This document shows, piece after piece, positions 18,812 to 26,603 of a DNA stretch of 64,000 bases. The position numbers and the translations under genes are program-made. Origin of the DNA: Clostridia bacterium (lineage in GTDB: Bacteria; Bacillota; Clostridia; Christensenellales; Borkfalkiaceae); NCBI GenBank assembly GCA_017886575.1, contig JAGHJP010000017.1:22921-86920 (forward strand), written 5' to 3'. The notes under the pieces were generated by a model, which was not told the origin of the DNA, ran no database searches, and was given only the letters and a program-made list of their open reading frames with translations. How positions within the stretch are numbered: the first letter of the stretch is position 1; each line of letters starts with the position of its first letter.

Positions 18812-19825
18812 TTATTCCCCGCGCAACAGTTCTTTGAGTTTTGCCTGCACGCACTCGGCGCGGTAAACGTCCCGCCCTTCTTTGTCCAGCGTTTCTTTGG
18901 AAAAGCGGCTGATATTGGAATCGCGCATGCCGATAATGAGATCGTCCAGTTCGGACATCTTGTCTATGTTGTACAGTCCCATCGAAACGCCAAGCTTGAA
19001 CTGCGCCATGAGCTGTATGAATTCGCGGCTGTCCAGCCGCACGCAGTTGGTGAGGATGCCGTATGCCCGCCCGCAGGCGTCGCGCACCCCCACGGGGTCT
19101 GCTTCCGACATCTCCTGCCGCGCGCGGATCTCGGTTTCGGCGATCGTATAGACCGCGTTGCTGACGTCCTCCAATATTTTCTGTTCGGAATAGCCCAGCG
19201 TGATCTCGTTGCTGATCTGATACATATACCCGTCCGCTTCGCTTCCCTCGCCGTACACGCCGCGCACGGTCAACCCTTCTCGCTGCATGCGGTCCTTAAG
19301 CCCGGAAAAGAGATCGGGACGCTTTGTGATGGCGGGAAGGAAGAGCATGACGGAGGCACGGAGCCCCGTGCCGAGATTGGTGGGACAGGCGGTGAGGTAC
19401 CCCCAGTCCTTGTCGAAGGCGAACTTCACGCAGTCACCGATGACGTCGTCGATGCCGCTTAAATACTCGTATCCCTTGAGGAGATGAAACCCCTTGATAT
19501 AGTACTGTTCGCGGACATGGTCCTCTTCATTGACCATGACGGATACGTTTTCTTCCTGATTTATATATACGGCGGAAACGCCGCGTTTATCAATGAGTGC
19601 CTGGGAAATGAGGTAATTTTCTTTGAGCATTTCCAGCTCATCCGCGCTCGTTTCGTCCACATAGATGCAGCGAAACTTGTCGATCTCGCCGAGGGGCAGG
19701 CGCAAAAGCTCCACGATCTCGCGCGCCTGTTCGCGGCTTTTGAGTTTGTGGGGAAAGGGATAATCGGCGAGGTTGCGCGCCAGGCGTATGCGGGTGGAGA
19801 TGACCGTGCTTTCCAAATTGTCCAT
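18812..19825 (-). CDS. mcsB: Protein-arginine kinase McsB
   Basis: 337 aa guanido-kinase fold enzyme that phosphorylates arginines of damaged proteins for ClpCP. STRIRLARNL at the N-terminus and the catalytic loop ACPTNLGTGLRASVM are diagnostic. The C-terminal RDVYRA (318-323) is the phospho-arginine sensing motif that makes McsB allosterically self-activating. It follows mcsA by 3 bp with GGAGGGG in the gap region. All expected active-site elements appear intact. Confidence 0.95.
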   Translation of the reverse strand: MDNLESTVISTRIRLARNLADYPFPHKLKSREQAREIVELLRLPLGEIDKFRCIYVDETSADELEMLKENYLISQALIDKRGVSAVYINQEENVSVMVNEEDHVREQYYIKGFHLLKGYEYLSGIDDVIGDCVKFAFDKDWGYLTACPTNLGTGLRASVMLFLPAITKRPDLFSGLKDRMQREGLTVRGVYGEGSEADGYMYQISNEITLGYSEQKILEDVSNAVYTIAETEIRARQEMSEADPVGVRDACGRAYGILTNCVRLDSREFIQLMAQFKLGVSMGLYNIDKMSELDDLIIGMRDSNISRFSKETLDKEGRDVYRAECVQAKLKELLRGE

Positions 19826-19828
19826 GGC

Positions 19829-20278
19829 TTACCCCTCCTCGTCCTCGTCGCCGAAGAGCAGCAGATGCAGCTCGTCGGCTTTGCGACGGAGCCTCGCCGC
19901 CTCTTTTTCGTCCAGATCGTTCCGCGCAAGCCGCGCCATGATCTCACGCAGGGATTGCGCCGCCTCGTACTTGGGCAGACCGGAAGGCTCTTTCCCGCAG
20001 TGCTTTTCGTTGCCCTGCAGGCGCACCACATAGGGCAAAAGCTCGGCGGCGAAAGTACGATAGCACTCGGCGCAGCCGACCAACCCGCTGTGCAGGTAAT
20101 CCTCCATGCCGTTGCCGCAGAAGGGACAGCGCGCCGCCTGCTGCGGCGCGGGCGCGCCGCGCGGGGAACGCCGCTTTTCATAACACTCTTCGCAGAAATA
20201 TTCGGTCACCGCACCGATGTCGGTGGCATATTCCACGGTGATCTTGGCTTCGTTTTTTCCGCAACGGGAACAAAGCAT
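19829..20278 (-). CDS. mcsA: McsA, zinc-binding activator of McsB
   Basis: 149 aa. Four CxxC pairs (CSRC, CEEC, CPFC, CAEC) form two zinc-binding sites, and the C-terminal UVR-like helix hairpin (LARNDLDEKEAARLRRKADELHLLL) completes the family architecture. McsA activates McsB and protects CtsR function in Bacillus. Here the upstream partner ctsR is missing, so McsA begins the operon. AGGAG lies about 10 nt before the ATG. Confidence 0.93.
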   Translation of the reverse strand: MLCSRCGKNEAKITVEYATDIGAVTEYFCEECYEKRRSPRGAPAPQQAARCPFCGNGMEDYLHSGLVGCAECYRTFAAELLPYVVRLQGNEKHCGKEPSGLPKYEAAQSLREIMARLARNDLDEKEAARLRRKADELHLLLFGDEDEEG

Positions 20279-20342
20279 GCCTTTTTTCTCCTGTCTCTAC
20301 ACCGCCGGACGCCCTTCGGCGTCCGCATCTTTTGCATATTTT

Positions 20343-20371
20343 CTTATATCCATGCCCGCAATGAAGGGCAA
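20343..20371 (-). promoter_or_regulatory. Candidate promoter of mcsA-mcsB-clpC
   Basis: Minus strand TTGCCC, 17 nt, TATAAG about 65 bp upstream of mcsA. The spacer contains the GCGGGCATGG word that recurs elsewhere in intergenic DNA (a near-identical copy, differing in its -10-like part, is at 23124-23150). No CtsR operator (heptad GGTCAAA direct repeat) or CIRCE element is visible. Confidence 0.4.
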
Positions 20372-20384
20372 ATTGCCGAAATTC

Positions 20385-21008
20385 TTACCGCTCCTTTTTT
20401 CTGCGACGGCGGCGGAACAGGAACCACAGCACGATGAGCAGCTGCAGGGGGATGCCGATGAAGAAGAGCATATAGAGATTGGGCGCCGACGGCACCACGG
20501 CGAAAACGGTCAGATAGATCGTCAGAAGGAGCGTCCAGATGAGGGCGGACGCCGCAATGCCGCGGAGAACGTAGAACTTCCACACGCTGCTTAAAACGAG
20601 CAGGACGATGAACGTCACGGGGAGCGCATAGATGAAGGGCAGCCACGGCCGGGCGAAGCCGGGCGCGAGCAGCATGATGAACACGAAGGCGACGACCGCG
20701 ATCAGCCAGGTCAGCCCCACGGACATCGCCATGATCATCCCGCGGGAGAAAAAGCCCCTGCGCTTATCGGGCACGGCAATGACTTCCGCCTCATGACGGC
20801 AGAGAAAATCGTTGACCGTCACGCCGTATATCTCCGCCAGTTTGTACAGCACGAAAACATCGGGCATGCCGTTGCCCTGTTCCCACTTGGACACCGACTT
20901 GTCCGAATAATTGAGCCGCTCGGCAAGTTCCAACTGCGTGAGATTGGCGGCTTTCCTGTATTTTGCCATATTTTCCGCAACGATCCGGTTGAGTTCTTCC
21001 TGTTCCAT
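20385..21008 (-). CDS. XRE-family regulator fused to a four-helix membrane domain
   Basis: 207 aa. Residues 1-65 are a Cro/C1-type helix-turn-helix (NLTQLELAERLNYSDKSVSKWEQG, then VFVLYKLAEIYGVTVNDFL). The rest holds about four hydrophobic segments and a basic tail RRRRRKKER, so the regulator is membrane tethered. Such HTH-TM proteins are common in Clostridia but mostly uncharacterised. It occupies the position of ctsR upstream of mcsA, on the same strand. The frame is open further upstream, but MEQEELNRIVAENM is the natural start. The targets are unknown, and a role in stress control is only positional inference. Confidence 0.8.
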   Translation of the reverse strand: MEQEELNRIVAENMAKYRKAANLTQLELAERLNYSDKSVSKWEQGNGMPDVFVLYKLAEIYGVTVNDFLCRHEAEVIAVPDKRRGFFSRGMIMAMSVGLTWLIAVVAFVFIMLLAPGFARPWLPFIYALPVTFIVLLVLSSVWKFYVLRGIAASALIWTLLLTIYLTVFAVVPSAPNLYMLFFIGIPLQLLIVLWFLFRRRRRKKER

Positions 21009-21372
21009 ACTGGCGACTCCATTCCCTGTTATTTTTTGCGGCGGCGTCCCATGCGCGCCCATCCGTCTCCCCCGCATCTCTCATTGCACAATACTATACC
21101 ATAAATTGTGCCGCTTGTCAACGCCGAAAGGGCGTTTTTTGCGTAAATACGCCCGTTCTACTCACGGTAGAGTGGCTTTTTTCGGCTCTATTTTTCAAAA
21201 ACGCAACGGTAGAACGCTTTTTGAAAGGAGTAGGTTGAATTTTTCCGCCCGTTCCGCTACAATAAGAGTACAAAAAGGCGCAGACGGATGGCGGCATCGC
21301 CCGTCCCGCAACTTCCGCCCGCCGCGCCGAAACGTTGCGTTCGCCCCGCTGCGGCGCGGGTGACATCTCTAC
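21009..21372. other. Gene-poor spacer, AT-rich left part
   Basis: No convincing gene. It contains the words TCTACTCACGGTAGAG and AACGGTAGAACG near 21157-21215, related to the GGTAG units of the tandem repeat just to the right. Confidence 0.4.
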
Positions 21373-21480
21373 TACTGCGCGAGCGAATTTTTCGCTACCG
21401 TGCGAATGATTTTTCTGCTCCCATGTGAACGATATTCCCGCACCTGCGCGAAAGATATGCTCCTACGCGGACAATTCTTA
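21373..21480. repeat. Imperfect ~23-bp tandem repeat, 4-5 units
   Basis: Units begin at 21373, 21396, 21419, 21442 and 21464 (truncated). The shared pattern is about CCnTGCGAAnGATATTTCTGC, with successive units diverging at 5-8 positions. There is no spacer between units, so it is not CRISPR. The open frames across it give only a basic, low-complexity peptide. Possible remnant of a mini-satellite, a repeated binding site or a decayed element. Confidence 0.6.
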
Positions 21481-21595
21481 AAAAGACTTCTGTAAGAGTA
21501 TCTTTGTGCGGCAGCTTTCACGCGATTGTCCGTCCGACGAACGGGTGGAAAGAAAACACAAATCAAAACGACCACACATCCTATTTTCTCATTCT

Positions 21596-21628
21596 AAAAA
21601 ACGGCGCTTTCCGAAAGCGCCGTTTTTT
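21596..21628. terminator. Bidirectional intrinsic terminator
   Basis: Perfect inverted repeat AAAAAACGGCGCTTT-CCG-AAAGCGCCGTTTTTT with a U-run on both strands. It lies about 140 nt beyond the stop of the minus-strand helicase, the only nearby transcript that would need it. Confidence 0.85.
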
Positions 21629-21770
21629 ATTGTTGCGATGCCGCTTAACTTTTACGAAAAAAATTTTTTGTTCCCGCCCCGCAGAATATCGAAGATGCGA
21701 CCGTTTTTTCGCCATGCGCTCACGCGGCGTGCCGCAACGGCGAAACGAAGCGGCAACCCCCTTCCCCTTT

Positions 21771-23024
21771 TCAGCGGATGATGAGTAATTTCTTTTTGGC
21801 GCGGGTGACGGCCGTATACAGCCAGCGCGCGCGGTCCTCGCCGAAGAGATAGCTCTCGTCGAACACGACGACGAAGTCGAACTCGCTCCCCTGCGCCTTG
21901 TGGCAGGTAATGGCATAGGCAAACTCGAAGCGGCAGATGGTCTCTTCCCGCTTGGCCTTCACCCGCCGCAGGACGGCATAGTCGCTCTCGTGCACATAGG
22001 TGCCGTCGACGAGCCGAACCGCCATTTCGCCGTAATTGTGCGCATACGCCCCGTGCGTGAAAACGGCGCTGTCGAAGGGCAGAGAACGGACAACGTTGCT
22101 TAAAAATTCCGCCCGGAAGTCCATCTTGCCCAGGTGGTCGGGCTGTTCTTCCACGTTGTAGCAATACCCGATGATGCCGTTCACGAGGTTGAAAGCCCTG
22201 TCCTCGTCGATGAACCGCTCCCAATTGTTGAGCGTGCAGATGACCTTTTCGCCGTCTACGGGAAGTTTCCGTTCGGGCGAGATGCCCTGGTACCCGCGCA
22301 TTTCGCGGTTGACGGCGGCGCGCGTCTTGTTGCGCCCCACGATGATCTGCCCCGCTTTCGTAAAGAGCCGGCGGCGCTCCTCCGCATGCAGAAATCCCGC
22401 GGGAACGACGAGGGCGTTGCCGCCGTAATTGCCGTATTCGATGTATTCCCCCCGCCGCGCCATACCGGCAAGGCGGATGATGGGATTCTCCCGCTCCTGC
22501 CGCACGATCTCGGTCAGCTGATAGTCGGGATGTTCCAGAAGAACGTTGGCGCCGTTGACGGGCGGAAGCTGCGCGTTGTCCCCCGAAAACAGGCACTTGA
22601 CCCCGTAGCTGAGCAGATCGCGGAGCACGAGGTTGTCCACCATGGAACTTTCGTCCACGACGATGAGTCGGATGCCGTCGCCGATCTTTTCCTTTTTGAC
22701 GAAGCGCAGGCGGCTCTTTCGGACGATCTCGCCGTCCTCGTTGACTTCGAAGTCCTCGTCGTCGCGGACATAAATGAGGCTGTGGATGGTGGAAGCGGGC
22801 GTGCCGTTTTTGACCAGAACACTCGCCGCCTTGCCCGTAGGCGCCACGAACACCGCCTGCTTGCCCGCTTCCAGCCCCAATCCTTCGACGACGCGCTTCA
22901 AAAGAAAGGTCTTGCCCGTCCCCGCATAGCCGGAGAGGACGAACACCTGGTCGTCCGTATTCAGGTACCATTCCCGTATCATTTTTTCCGCGTTCCGCTG
23001 ATCGGCGGTCAATTCCTCTTCCAT
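21771..23024 (-). CDS. RecD-like superfamily 1 DNA helicase (AAA domain, UvrD C-terminal)
   Basis: 417 aa. The Q-like motif LTADQ precedes Walker A GYAGTGKTFLL. APTGKAASVL (motif Ia), VVDESSMVD (Walker B), SGDNAQLPP (motif III) and the C-terminal AITCHKAQGSEFDFVVV (motif V) with YTAVTRAKKKL (motif VI) are all present. It is shorter than RecD2 (~700 aa) and lacks that enzyme's N-terminal region, so it matches the compact RecD-like helicases. The promoter -10 ends 7 nt before the ATG of MEEELTADQ, leaving no leader or Shine-Dalgarno. An in-frame ATG three codons earlier overlaps the -10 and is unlikely to be transcribed. Confidence 0.85.
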   Translation of the reverse strand: MEEELTADQRNAEKMIREWYLNTDDQVFVLSGYAGTGKTFLLKRVVEGLGLEAGKQAVFVAPTGKAASVLVKNGTPASTIHSLIYVRDDEDFEVNEDGEIVRKSRLRFVKKEKIGDGIRLIVVDESSMVDNLVLRDLLSYGVKCLFSGDNAQLPPVNGANVLLEHPDYQLTEIVRQERENPIIRLAGMARRGEYIEYGNYGGNALVVPAGFLHAEERRRLFTKAGQIIVGRNKTRAAVNREMRGYQGISPERKLPVDGEKVICTLNNWERFIDEDRAFNLVNGIIGYCYNVEEQPDHLGKMDFRAEFLSNVVRSLPFDSAVFTHGAYAHNYGEMAVRLVDGTYVHESDYAVLRRVKAKREETICRFEFAYAITCHKAQGSEFDFVVVFDESYLFGEDRARWLYTAVTRAKKKLLIIR

Positions 23025-23031
23025 ACCGCTC

Positions 23032-23060
23032 ATTATACCACAGTTTAATGAAAATTGCAA
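23032..23060 (-). promoter_or_regulatory. SigA promoter of the RecD-like helicase
   Basis: Minus strand TTGCAA, exactly 17 nt, then TATAAT preceded by TGTGG (extended -10). Expected transcription start is about 23025, at or next to the start codon at 23024. Confidence 0.75.
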
Positions 23061-23114
23061 ACATTCGTTTGTCGGTGGCACAGATTTTGAAGAAAAAAGA
23101 AGCCGCGCATACAC

Positions 23115-23273
23115 GACGTACCCATGCCTGCATTCAAAGGCAAATTGCCGCCGATATTCGATTCAAAGAAAAAACGCCCGTGCCGAACATTTTTCCTTTC
23201 GATCGCGGGCATGGATAGTACGGCAGAGAGATTTTCTCTTTGCCGCGGCGCACGGACGGCGCATAAAAAATTT
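23115..23273. other. Spacer with GCATGC-type repeat words
   Basis: No gene. The plus strand reads CCATGCCTGCATTCAAAGGCAAATTGCC from 23124, a close match to 20350-20377. An imperfect hairpin GGCAGAGAGATTTTCTCTTTGCC spans 23223-23245, about 30 nt past the end of the cotF-like gene, and may act as its transcript end. Confidence 0.4.
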
Positions 23274-23573
23274 TTACTTCTGCGCCAGTTGTTTTTCGAT
23301 TTTTTTGAAGGAAGCGAGCCGCTCGCCGCGCTGCTCTTCGGAAGCGGGACGGAGCGGATAGTACCCGCGGGCGCACATTTCATGAAACACGGAAAACTGC
23401 CCGTCCGCGCAGGCGGCGTAATTTTTCCAGATCTCTTTGCGCAGCGCCTTGGTGCTCCCCTCTTCGAGCGCCGCGGCATACACCCCCATGAGTTGTTTTT
23501 CGCATTCCAGCATGTCCTGCAGGGAATCCTGCTCGTTGAGCGTGACTTCCCGTTTGTTCCTGACCTGCATCAT
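23274..23573 (-). CDS. CotF-family spore-coat-like protein
   Basis: 99 aa helical protein (TLNEQDSLQDMLECEKQLMGVYAAALEEGSTKALRKEIWKN...) with the pattern of CotF-type spore coat proteins: an N-terminal LNEQD start, a helical pair and an aromatic ARGYYPLRPASEEQ region. Spore coat association is a family-level inference that agrees with spoIIE in the same window. Overlaps the upstream small gene by 4 bp (ATGA). Confidence 0.75.
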   Translation of the reverse strand: MMQVRNKREVTLNEQDSLQDMLECEKQLMGVYAAALEEGSTKALRKEIWKNYAACADGQFSVFHEMCARGYYPLRPASEEQRGERLASFKKIEKQLAQK

Positions 23574-23767
23574 ACGCCGCCTCCGCTCAAAAGGGTCAGC
23601 AGGTTGTTGAACCTGCGCTCGTGCCCGTCGGCGAGCGCCTGCATCTGCGCCGCCAGGTCGACGTCGGTCAGCGTGTTGGCATAGATGCGCGCCTTTTTGC
23701 AGGCGATCTGTTCGGCTCTCATCAGGTGGGAAATGACTTCCAGGTCTTTCGTCGTGAATTGCTCCAT
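23570..23767 (-). CDS. Small helical protein, CotF partner
   Basis: 65 aa (MEQFTTKDLEVISHLMRAEQIACKKARIYANTLTDVD...) of two predicted helices with ferritin-like heptads. GGAGG 8 nt upstream selects this ATG over one five codons earlier. Translationally coupled to the CotF-like gene. Pairs of a short and a longer CotF-like gene are frequent in spore-forming Clostridia. No catalytic motif. Confidence 0.7.
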   Translation of the reverse strand: MEQFTTKDLEVISHLMRAEQIACKKARIYANTLTDVDLAAQMQALADGHERRFNNLLTLLSGGGV

Positions 23768-23890
23768 GTTTGTTACCTCCACCCCTTACTATCCCGCTTC
23801 CGACGGGTTTTTATACGTAAAAGGAAAAGAAGGGCGCCGCCCCTGTACGGGCGGCGCCGCGTTTTACGGAGAAAGACCCGCTTTGCCCCT

Positions 23891-24523
23891 CTATTTTTTC
23901 TTAAAAAAGTCGCAATATCGTTGCAGCGTGCAGACCGCGCAGGCGGGTCTTTGGGAATGGCAGACCCGTCTGCCGTGGTAGATGAGCCAATGATGCGCCC
24001 GCGACCAGGTGTCGCGCGGCAGGATATCCATGAGCTGCTGCTCGGTCTTTTCGGGCGTGGGCGCGTGCGCCAGCCCCAGGCGGTTGGAAACGCGGAACAC
24101 ATGGGTGTCCACGGCGATGGCGTCACCGCCGAACGCCACGGCATAGACGACGTTGGCGGTCTTGCGCCCCACCCCCGCCAGCGTGCGCAGTTCCTCCTGC
24201 GCGGCGGGTACTTCGCCCCCGAATTTTTCAACGATGTCGCGGCTTGCCGAAAGGATATGCTCCGCCTTCATGCGGTAAAAGCCGCAGGAGTAGATCTTCT
24301 TTTCCAGTTCTTCCTGCGCGAGGGTCAGCATTTTCTGCGGGGTGTTATATTCTTTGAACAGTTCCGCCGTGACCTTGTTCACCCGCTCGTCCGTGCACTG
24401 GGCGGACAGAACGACCGCCACCAGCAATTCATAGGGCGTGCGGTATTGCAGGGCGGGCTTGGCGTCGGGATAGAGTTCTTCGAGTTCGGCGAGGATCGCC
24501 TTGACTTCCGTTTGATCTTTCAT
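23891..24523 (-). CDS. nth: Endonuclease III
   Basis: 210 aa bifunctional DNA glycosylase/AP lyase for oxidised pyrimidines. The catalytic Lys lies in the LSAQCTDERVNKVT region, the helix-hairpin-helix is LRTLAGVGRKTANVV with catalytic Asp in VDTHVFRVSNRLGL, and the 4Fe-4S cluster ligands are C-x6-C-x2-C-x5-C near the C-terminus. The SigA -10 box ends 8 nt before the ATG and no Shine-Dalgarno is present, so the mRNA is probably leaderless or nearly so. Confidence 0.95.
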   Translation of the reverse strand: MKDQTEVKAILAELEELYPDAKPALQYRTPYELLVAVVLSAQCTDERVNKVTAELFKEYNTPQKMLTLAQEELEKKIYSCGFYRMKAEHILSASRDIVEKFGGEVPAAQEELRTLAGVGRKTANVVYAVAFGGDAIAVDTHVFRVSNRLGLAHAPTPEKTEQQLMDILPRDTWSRAHHWLIYHGRRVCHSQRPACAVCTLQRYCDFFKKK

Positions 24524-24531
24524 ACAGGTGT

Positions 24532-24560
24532 ATTATAGCACATATATGCACGGAAGGCAA
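24532..24560 (-). promoter_or_regulatory. SigA promoter of nth
   Basis: Minus strand TTGCCT, 17 nt, TATAAT. Predicted start at about 24525, one or two bases before the nth ATG (24523). Confidence 0.7.
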
Positions 24561-24574
24561 ACGTTTTTTTCTTT

Positions 24575-24829
24575 TCACAGGACGGTAAACACCGTGCGCC
24601 CGCAGCGGTCTTCCGCGCGGAGAAACCCGACGAACGCCGAATAACGCCCGCCGCGCAAGACCGCCTGTGCCTGTGGCAGGGCGAAATAAGAAAATTTTGC
24701 GCTCAGGCCGCACCCGACGCGCGCCTCTTTGGGCGTGTTCACCGCCTGTACGTTGACCCCGCAGCGCTGTAAGCGAAATATGAAATCCATCGTCTGCGTC
24801 CGCGAACGGAACACCGCAAGCACTGTCAT
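24575..24829 (-). CDS. DUF3343-family small protein
   Basis: 84 aa, beginning MTVLAVFRSRTQTMDFIFRLQRCGV, with a VGCGLSAKFSY segment carrying the single conserved-type Cys. This is the DUF3343 pattern (putative sulfur/selenium carrier-like), often encoded next to cysteine desulfurase-like enzymes. Such an enzyme is divergently encoded at 24945 here. Function is unproven. Confidence 0.75.
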   Translation of the reverse strand: MTVLAVFRSRTQTMDFIFRLQRCGVNVQAVNTPKEARVGCGLSAKFSYFALPQAQAVLRGGRYSAFVGFLRAEDRCGRTVFTVL

Positions 24830-24890
24830 TTTTCCGCACCGTCCTTCGTATGATAGAATGACAGCGCCCCGCCGCCCGACGAAAGACCGT

Positions 24891-24919
24891 TTCCGCGGCG
24901 AGGGGCTGTACCTTATACT
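24891..24919 (+). promoter_or_regulatory. Weak promoter candidate for the class-V aminotransferase gene
   Basis: TTCCGC, 17 nt, TATACT, ending 25 bp before the gene. The -35 is poor. The same TTCCGC-N17-TATACT arrangement appears before the aldo-keto reductase gene. Confidence 0.3.
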
Positions 24920-24944
24920 ATGAAAAAAATCGGCGAGGTGTGCA

Positions 24945-26060
24945 ATGATCTACTTTGACAACGCCGCCACGGGCGGGCGGAAACCGGACAGCGTGCTTTC
25001 GGCGGTGAACGCCGCGCTCAAACAGTGCGCCAACCCCGGCAGAAGCGGACACAAACTTTCTTTGGGCTGCGCCTGCGTGGTGCAGAAAGCGCGCGAGGCG
25101 CTGGACGAATTTTTCGAGGGGTACGGTCCCGACCGCGCCGTCTTTACCAAGAACTGCACGGAGGCGCTGAACATCGCCATATTCTCCGCGCTGCAAGCGG
25201 GCGGGCACGCCGTGACCACCTGCATGGAGCACAACTCCGTGCTGCGCCCCCTGGAACACCTGCGCCGTACGGGAAAAGCCGACTATTCAGTCGCCCCTTT
25301 GAACGACAGCGGGAACGTGGACGCCGCGGCGATCGTCGCGCTCGTGCGGGAGGACACCAAAGCAGTCATCGTCACCGCCGCCTCGAACGTGACGGGCGCG
25401 TCGCCCGACCTTGCCGCCATACGCGCCGCCCTGCCCGCGCACGTCCTGCTCATCTGCGACGGCGCGCAGGGATGCGGACACATTCCCCTCTCCCTGCGCG
25501 GACAGGGGCTGGACGCCCTGTGCGTGGCGGGGCACAAGGGCATGTACGCCATCCAGGGGGCGGGCGCGCTTCTCTTTTCCGAACGCTTCGACCCCGACCC
25601 CCTTCTCTTCGGCGGCACGGGCAGCGAGAGCTTCAACTTGGGCATGCCCCCCTTCTATCCCGATAAATTGGAGAGCGGCACCCTGTCTTTCCCCGCCATT
25701 GTCTCGCTCTTTGAAGGCACGCTGTACGCGCGGCTGAAAATGAAAAGCGACGCCGAACAGGTTTTCCGCCTGACGGAGTTTTTATGCGAAGGGCTGCGCT
25801 CCAACCCCCGTCTGACCCTCCTCTCCCGCCCCAATCCCTGCGGCATCGTCGCCTTTTCGCACAGGGAAAAACAGTCCGAAGAGGTCGCCGCCCTGCTGTC
25901 CGAAAAATTTTCCGTGGCGGTGCGCGGCGGGCTGCACTGCGCGCCCCTCATGCACAGAGCGTTGGGGACGGGAGAGGACGGCGCGGTGCGCGCTTCCCTC
26001 TCCGCCTTCAACACCCGCGAAGAGGCGTCCGTCCTCGTCCGCGCCATGCGCCGCCTGTAA
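24945..26060 (+). CDS. Class-V aminotransferase, cysteine desulfurase-like
   Basis: 371 aa fold-type I PLP enzyme. The N-terminus MIYFDNAATGGRKPDSV is the class V signature, TKNCTEALNIAIF binds the phosphate, CDGAQGCGHIPL carries the cofactor Asp, and K198 in VAGHKGMYAIQG is the Schiff-base lysine. GGLHCAPLMHRALG near the C-terminus is the region where IscS/SufS carry the active Cys loop; HCAPL here gives a candidate Cys. It is adjacent to a DUF3343 gene, a pairing seen in Clostridia, which hints at sulfur or selenium transfer. It is not the housekeeping IscS type. Confidence 0.85.
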   Translation: MIYFDNAATGGRKPDSVLSAVNAALKQCANPGRSGHKLSLGCACVVQKAREALDEFFEGYGPDRAVFTKNCTEALNIAIFSALQAGGHAVTTCMEHNSVLRPLEHLRRTGKADYSVAPLNDSGNVDAAAIVALVREDTKAVIVTAASNVTGASPDLAAIRAALPAHVLLICDGAQGCGHIPLSLRGQGLDALCVAGHKGMYAIQGAGALLFSERFDPDPLLFGGTGSESFNLGMPPFYPDKLESGTLSFPAIVSLFEGTLYARLKMKSDAEQVFRLTEFLCEGLRSNPRLTLLSRPNPCGIVAFSHREKQSEEVAALLSEKFSVAVRGGLHCAPLMHRALGTGEDGAVRASLSAFNTREEASVLVRAMRRL

Positions 26061-26119
26061 AAAAGCCGTGCCGCGTTTTTTCCATGCTTTTTCCGTCTTT
26101 CGCGGGCATGCCCCTGCGG

Positions 26120-26153
26120 AAAAGGGCGGTCGGCAAAAACCGACCGCCCTTTT
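26120..26153. terminator. Bidirectional intrinsic terminator
   Basis: AAAAGGGCGGTCGG and CCGACCGCCCTTTT flank a CAAAAA loop between convergent genes. The same short spacer carries CGCGGGCATGCCCC at 26101-26114. Confidence 0.85.
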
Positions 26154-26506
26154 CATATCCTTTTCAGCCGTTCGATGACCGAACGGAGCTTTTTCTGTTG
26201 CATCCCTTCGAGCAACGGCGAAAATTGCCGATAAAATGCGTCCAGCTCGTCGTTGGAAAGCGTGCCGGCGCGCTTCATCGCCTCCGCCTGCTTTACGATC
26301 TCCGCGAGCACCGCGCCCTCGCTCCTGCCGTTGTAGGCGGCCAGCGCTTTTCTTGCCAGCTCCGCCGCTTCGCTTTCGGCGGGCTTGCCGTCGGGCGTCT
26401 TTTGCCCCTCCCCGCCCGCCGCGCCCTGTCCCGCGGTCCTGTCCGCCGCGTTCTGCGCCGCACGGCGCGCTCCGTCCTCCTCGCGGTAACTTCTGAAATC
26501 TTTCAC
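26153..26506 (-). CDS. Hypothetical protein, linker plus helical C-domain
   Basis: Not recognised. 117 aa from a GTG start that has GGGGAGG 9 nt upstream; an open frame extends further left without a ribosome site. Residues 10-50 are an Ala/Gly/Gln-rich linker. The rest is amphipathic helix (AELARKALAAYNGRSEGAVLAEIVKQAEAMKRAG...) ending KKLRSVIERLKRI. No signal peptide, TM or Cys. Divergent from the next small gene, 97 bp away. Confidence 0.55.
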   Translation of the reverse strand: MKDFRSYREEDGARRAAQNAADRTAGQGAAGGEGQKTPDGKPAESEAAELARKALAAYNGRSEGAVLAEIVKQAEAMKRAGTLSNDELDAFYRQFSPLLEGMQQKKLRSVIERLKRI

Positions 26507-26603
26507 AAACAAAAACCTCCCCGATTTCCGGTCGGCGGCAGACTGCCGCCCCGAATTCATTCTATGACGCACAAAAAATTTGCGTGACATATATTATGAT
26601 AGT

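Noticed and set aside
21373-21480. CRISPR array
   Set aside because: Units are directly abutting and diverged, without unique spacers, and no cas genes are present.
23022-23114. Longer helicase start at MYARLLFSSK
   Set aside because: It would lie upstream of the promoter's predicted transcription start, and the residues are not helicase-like.
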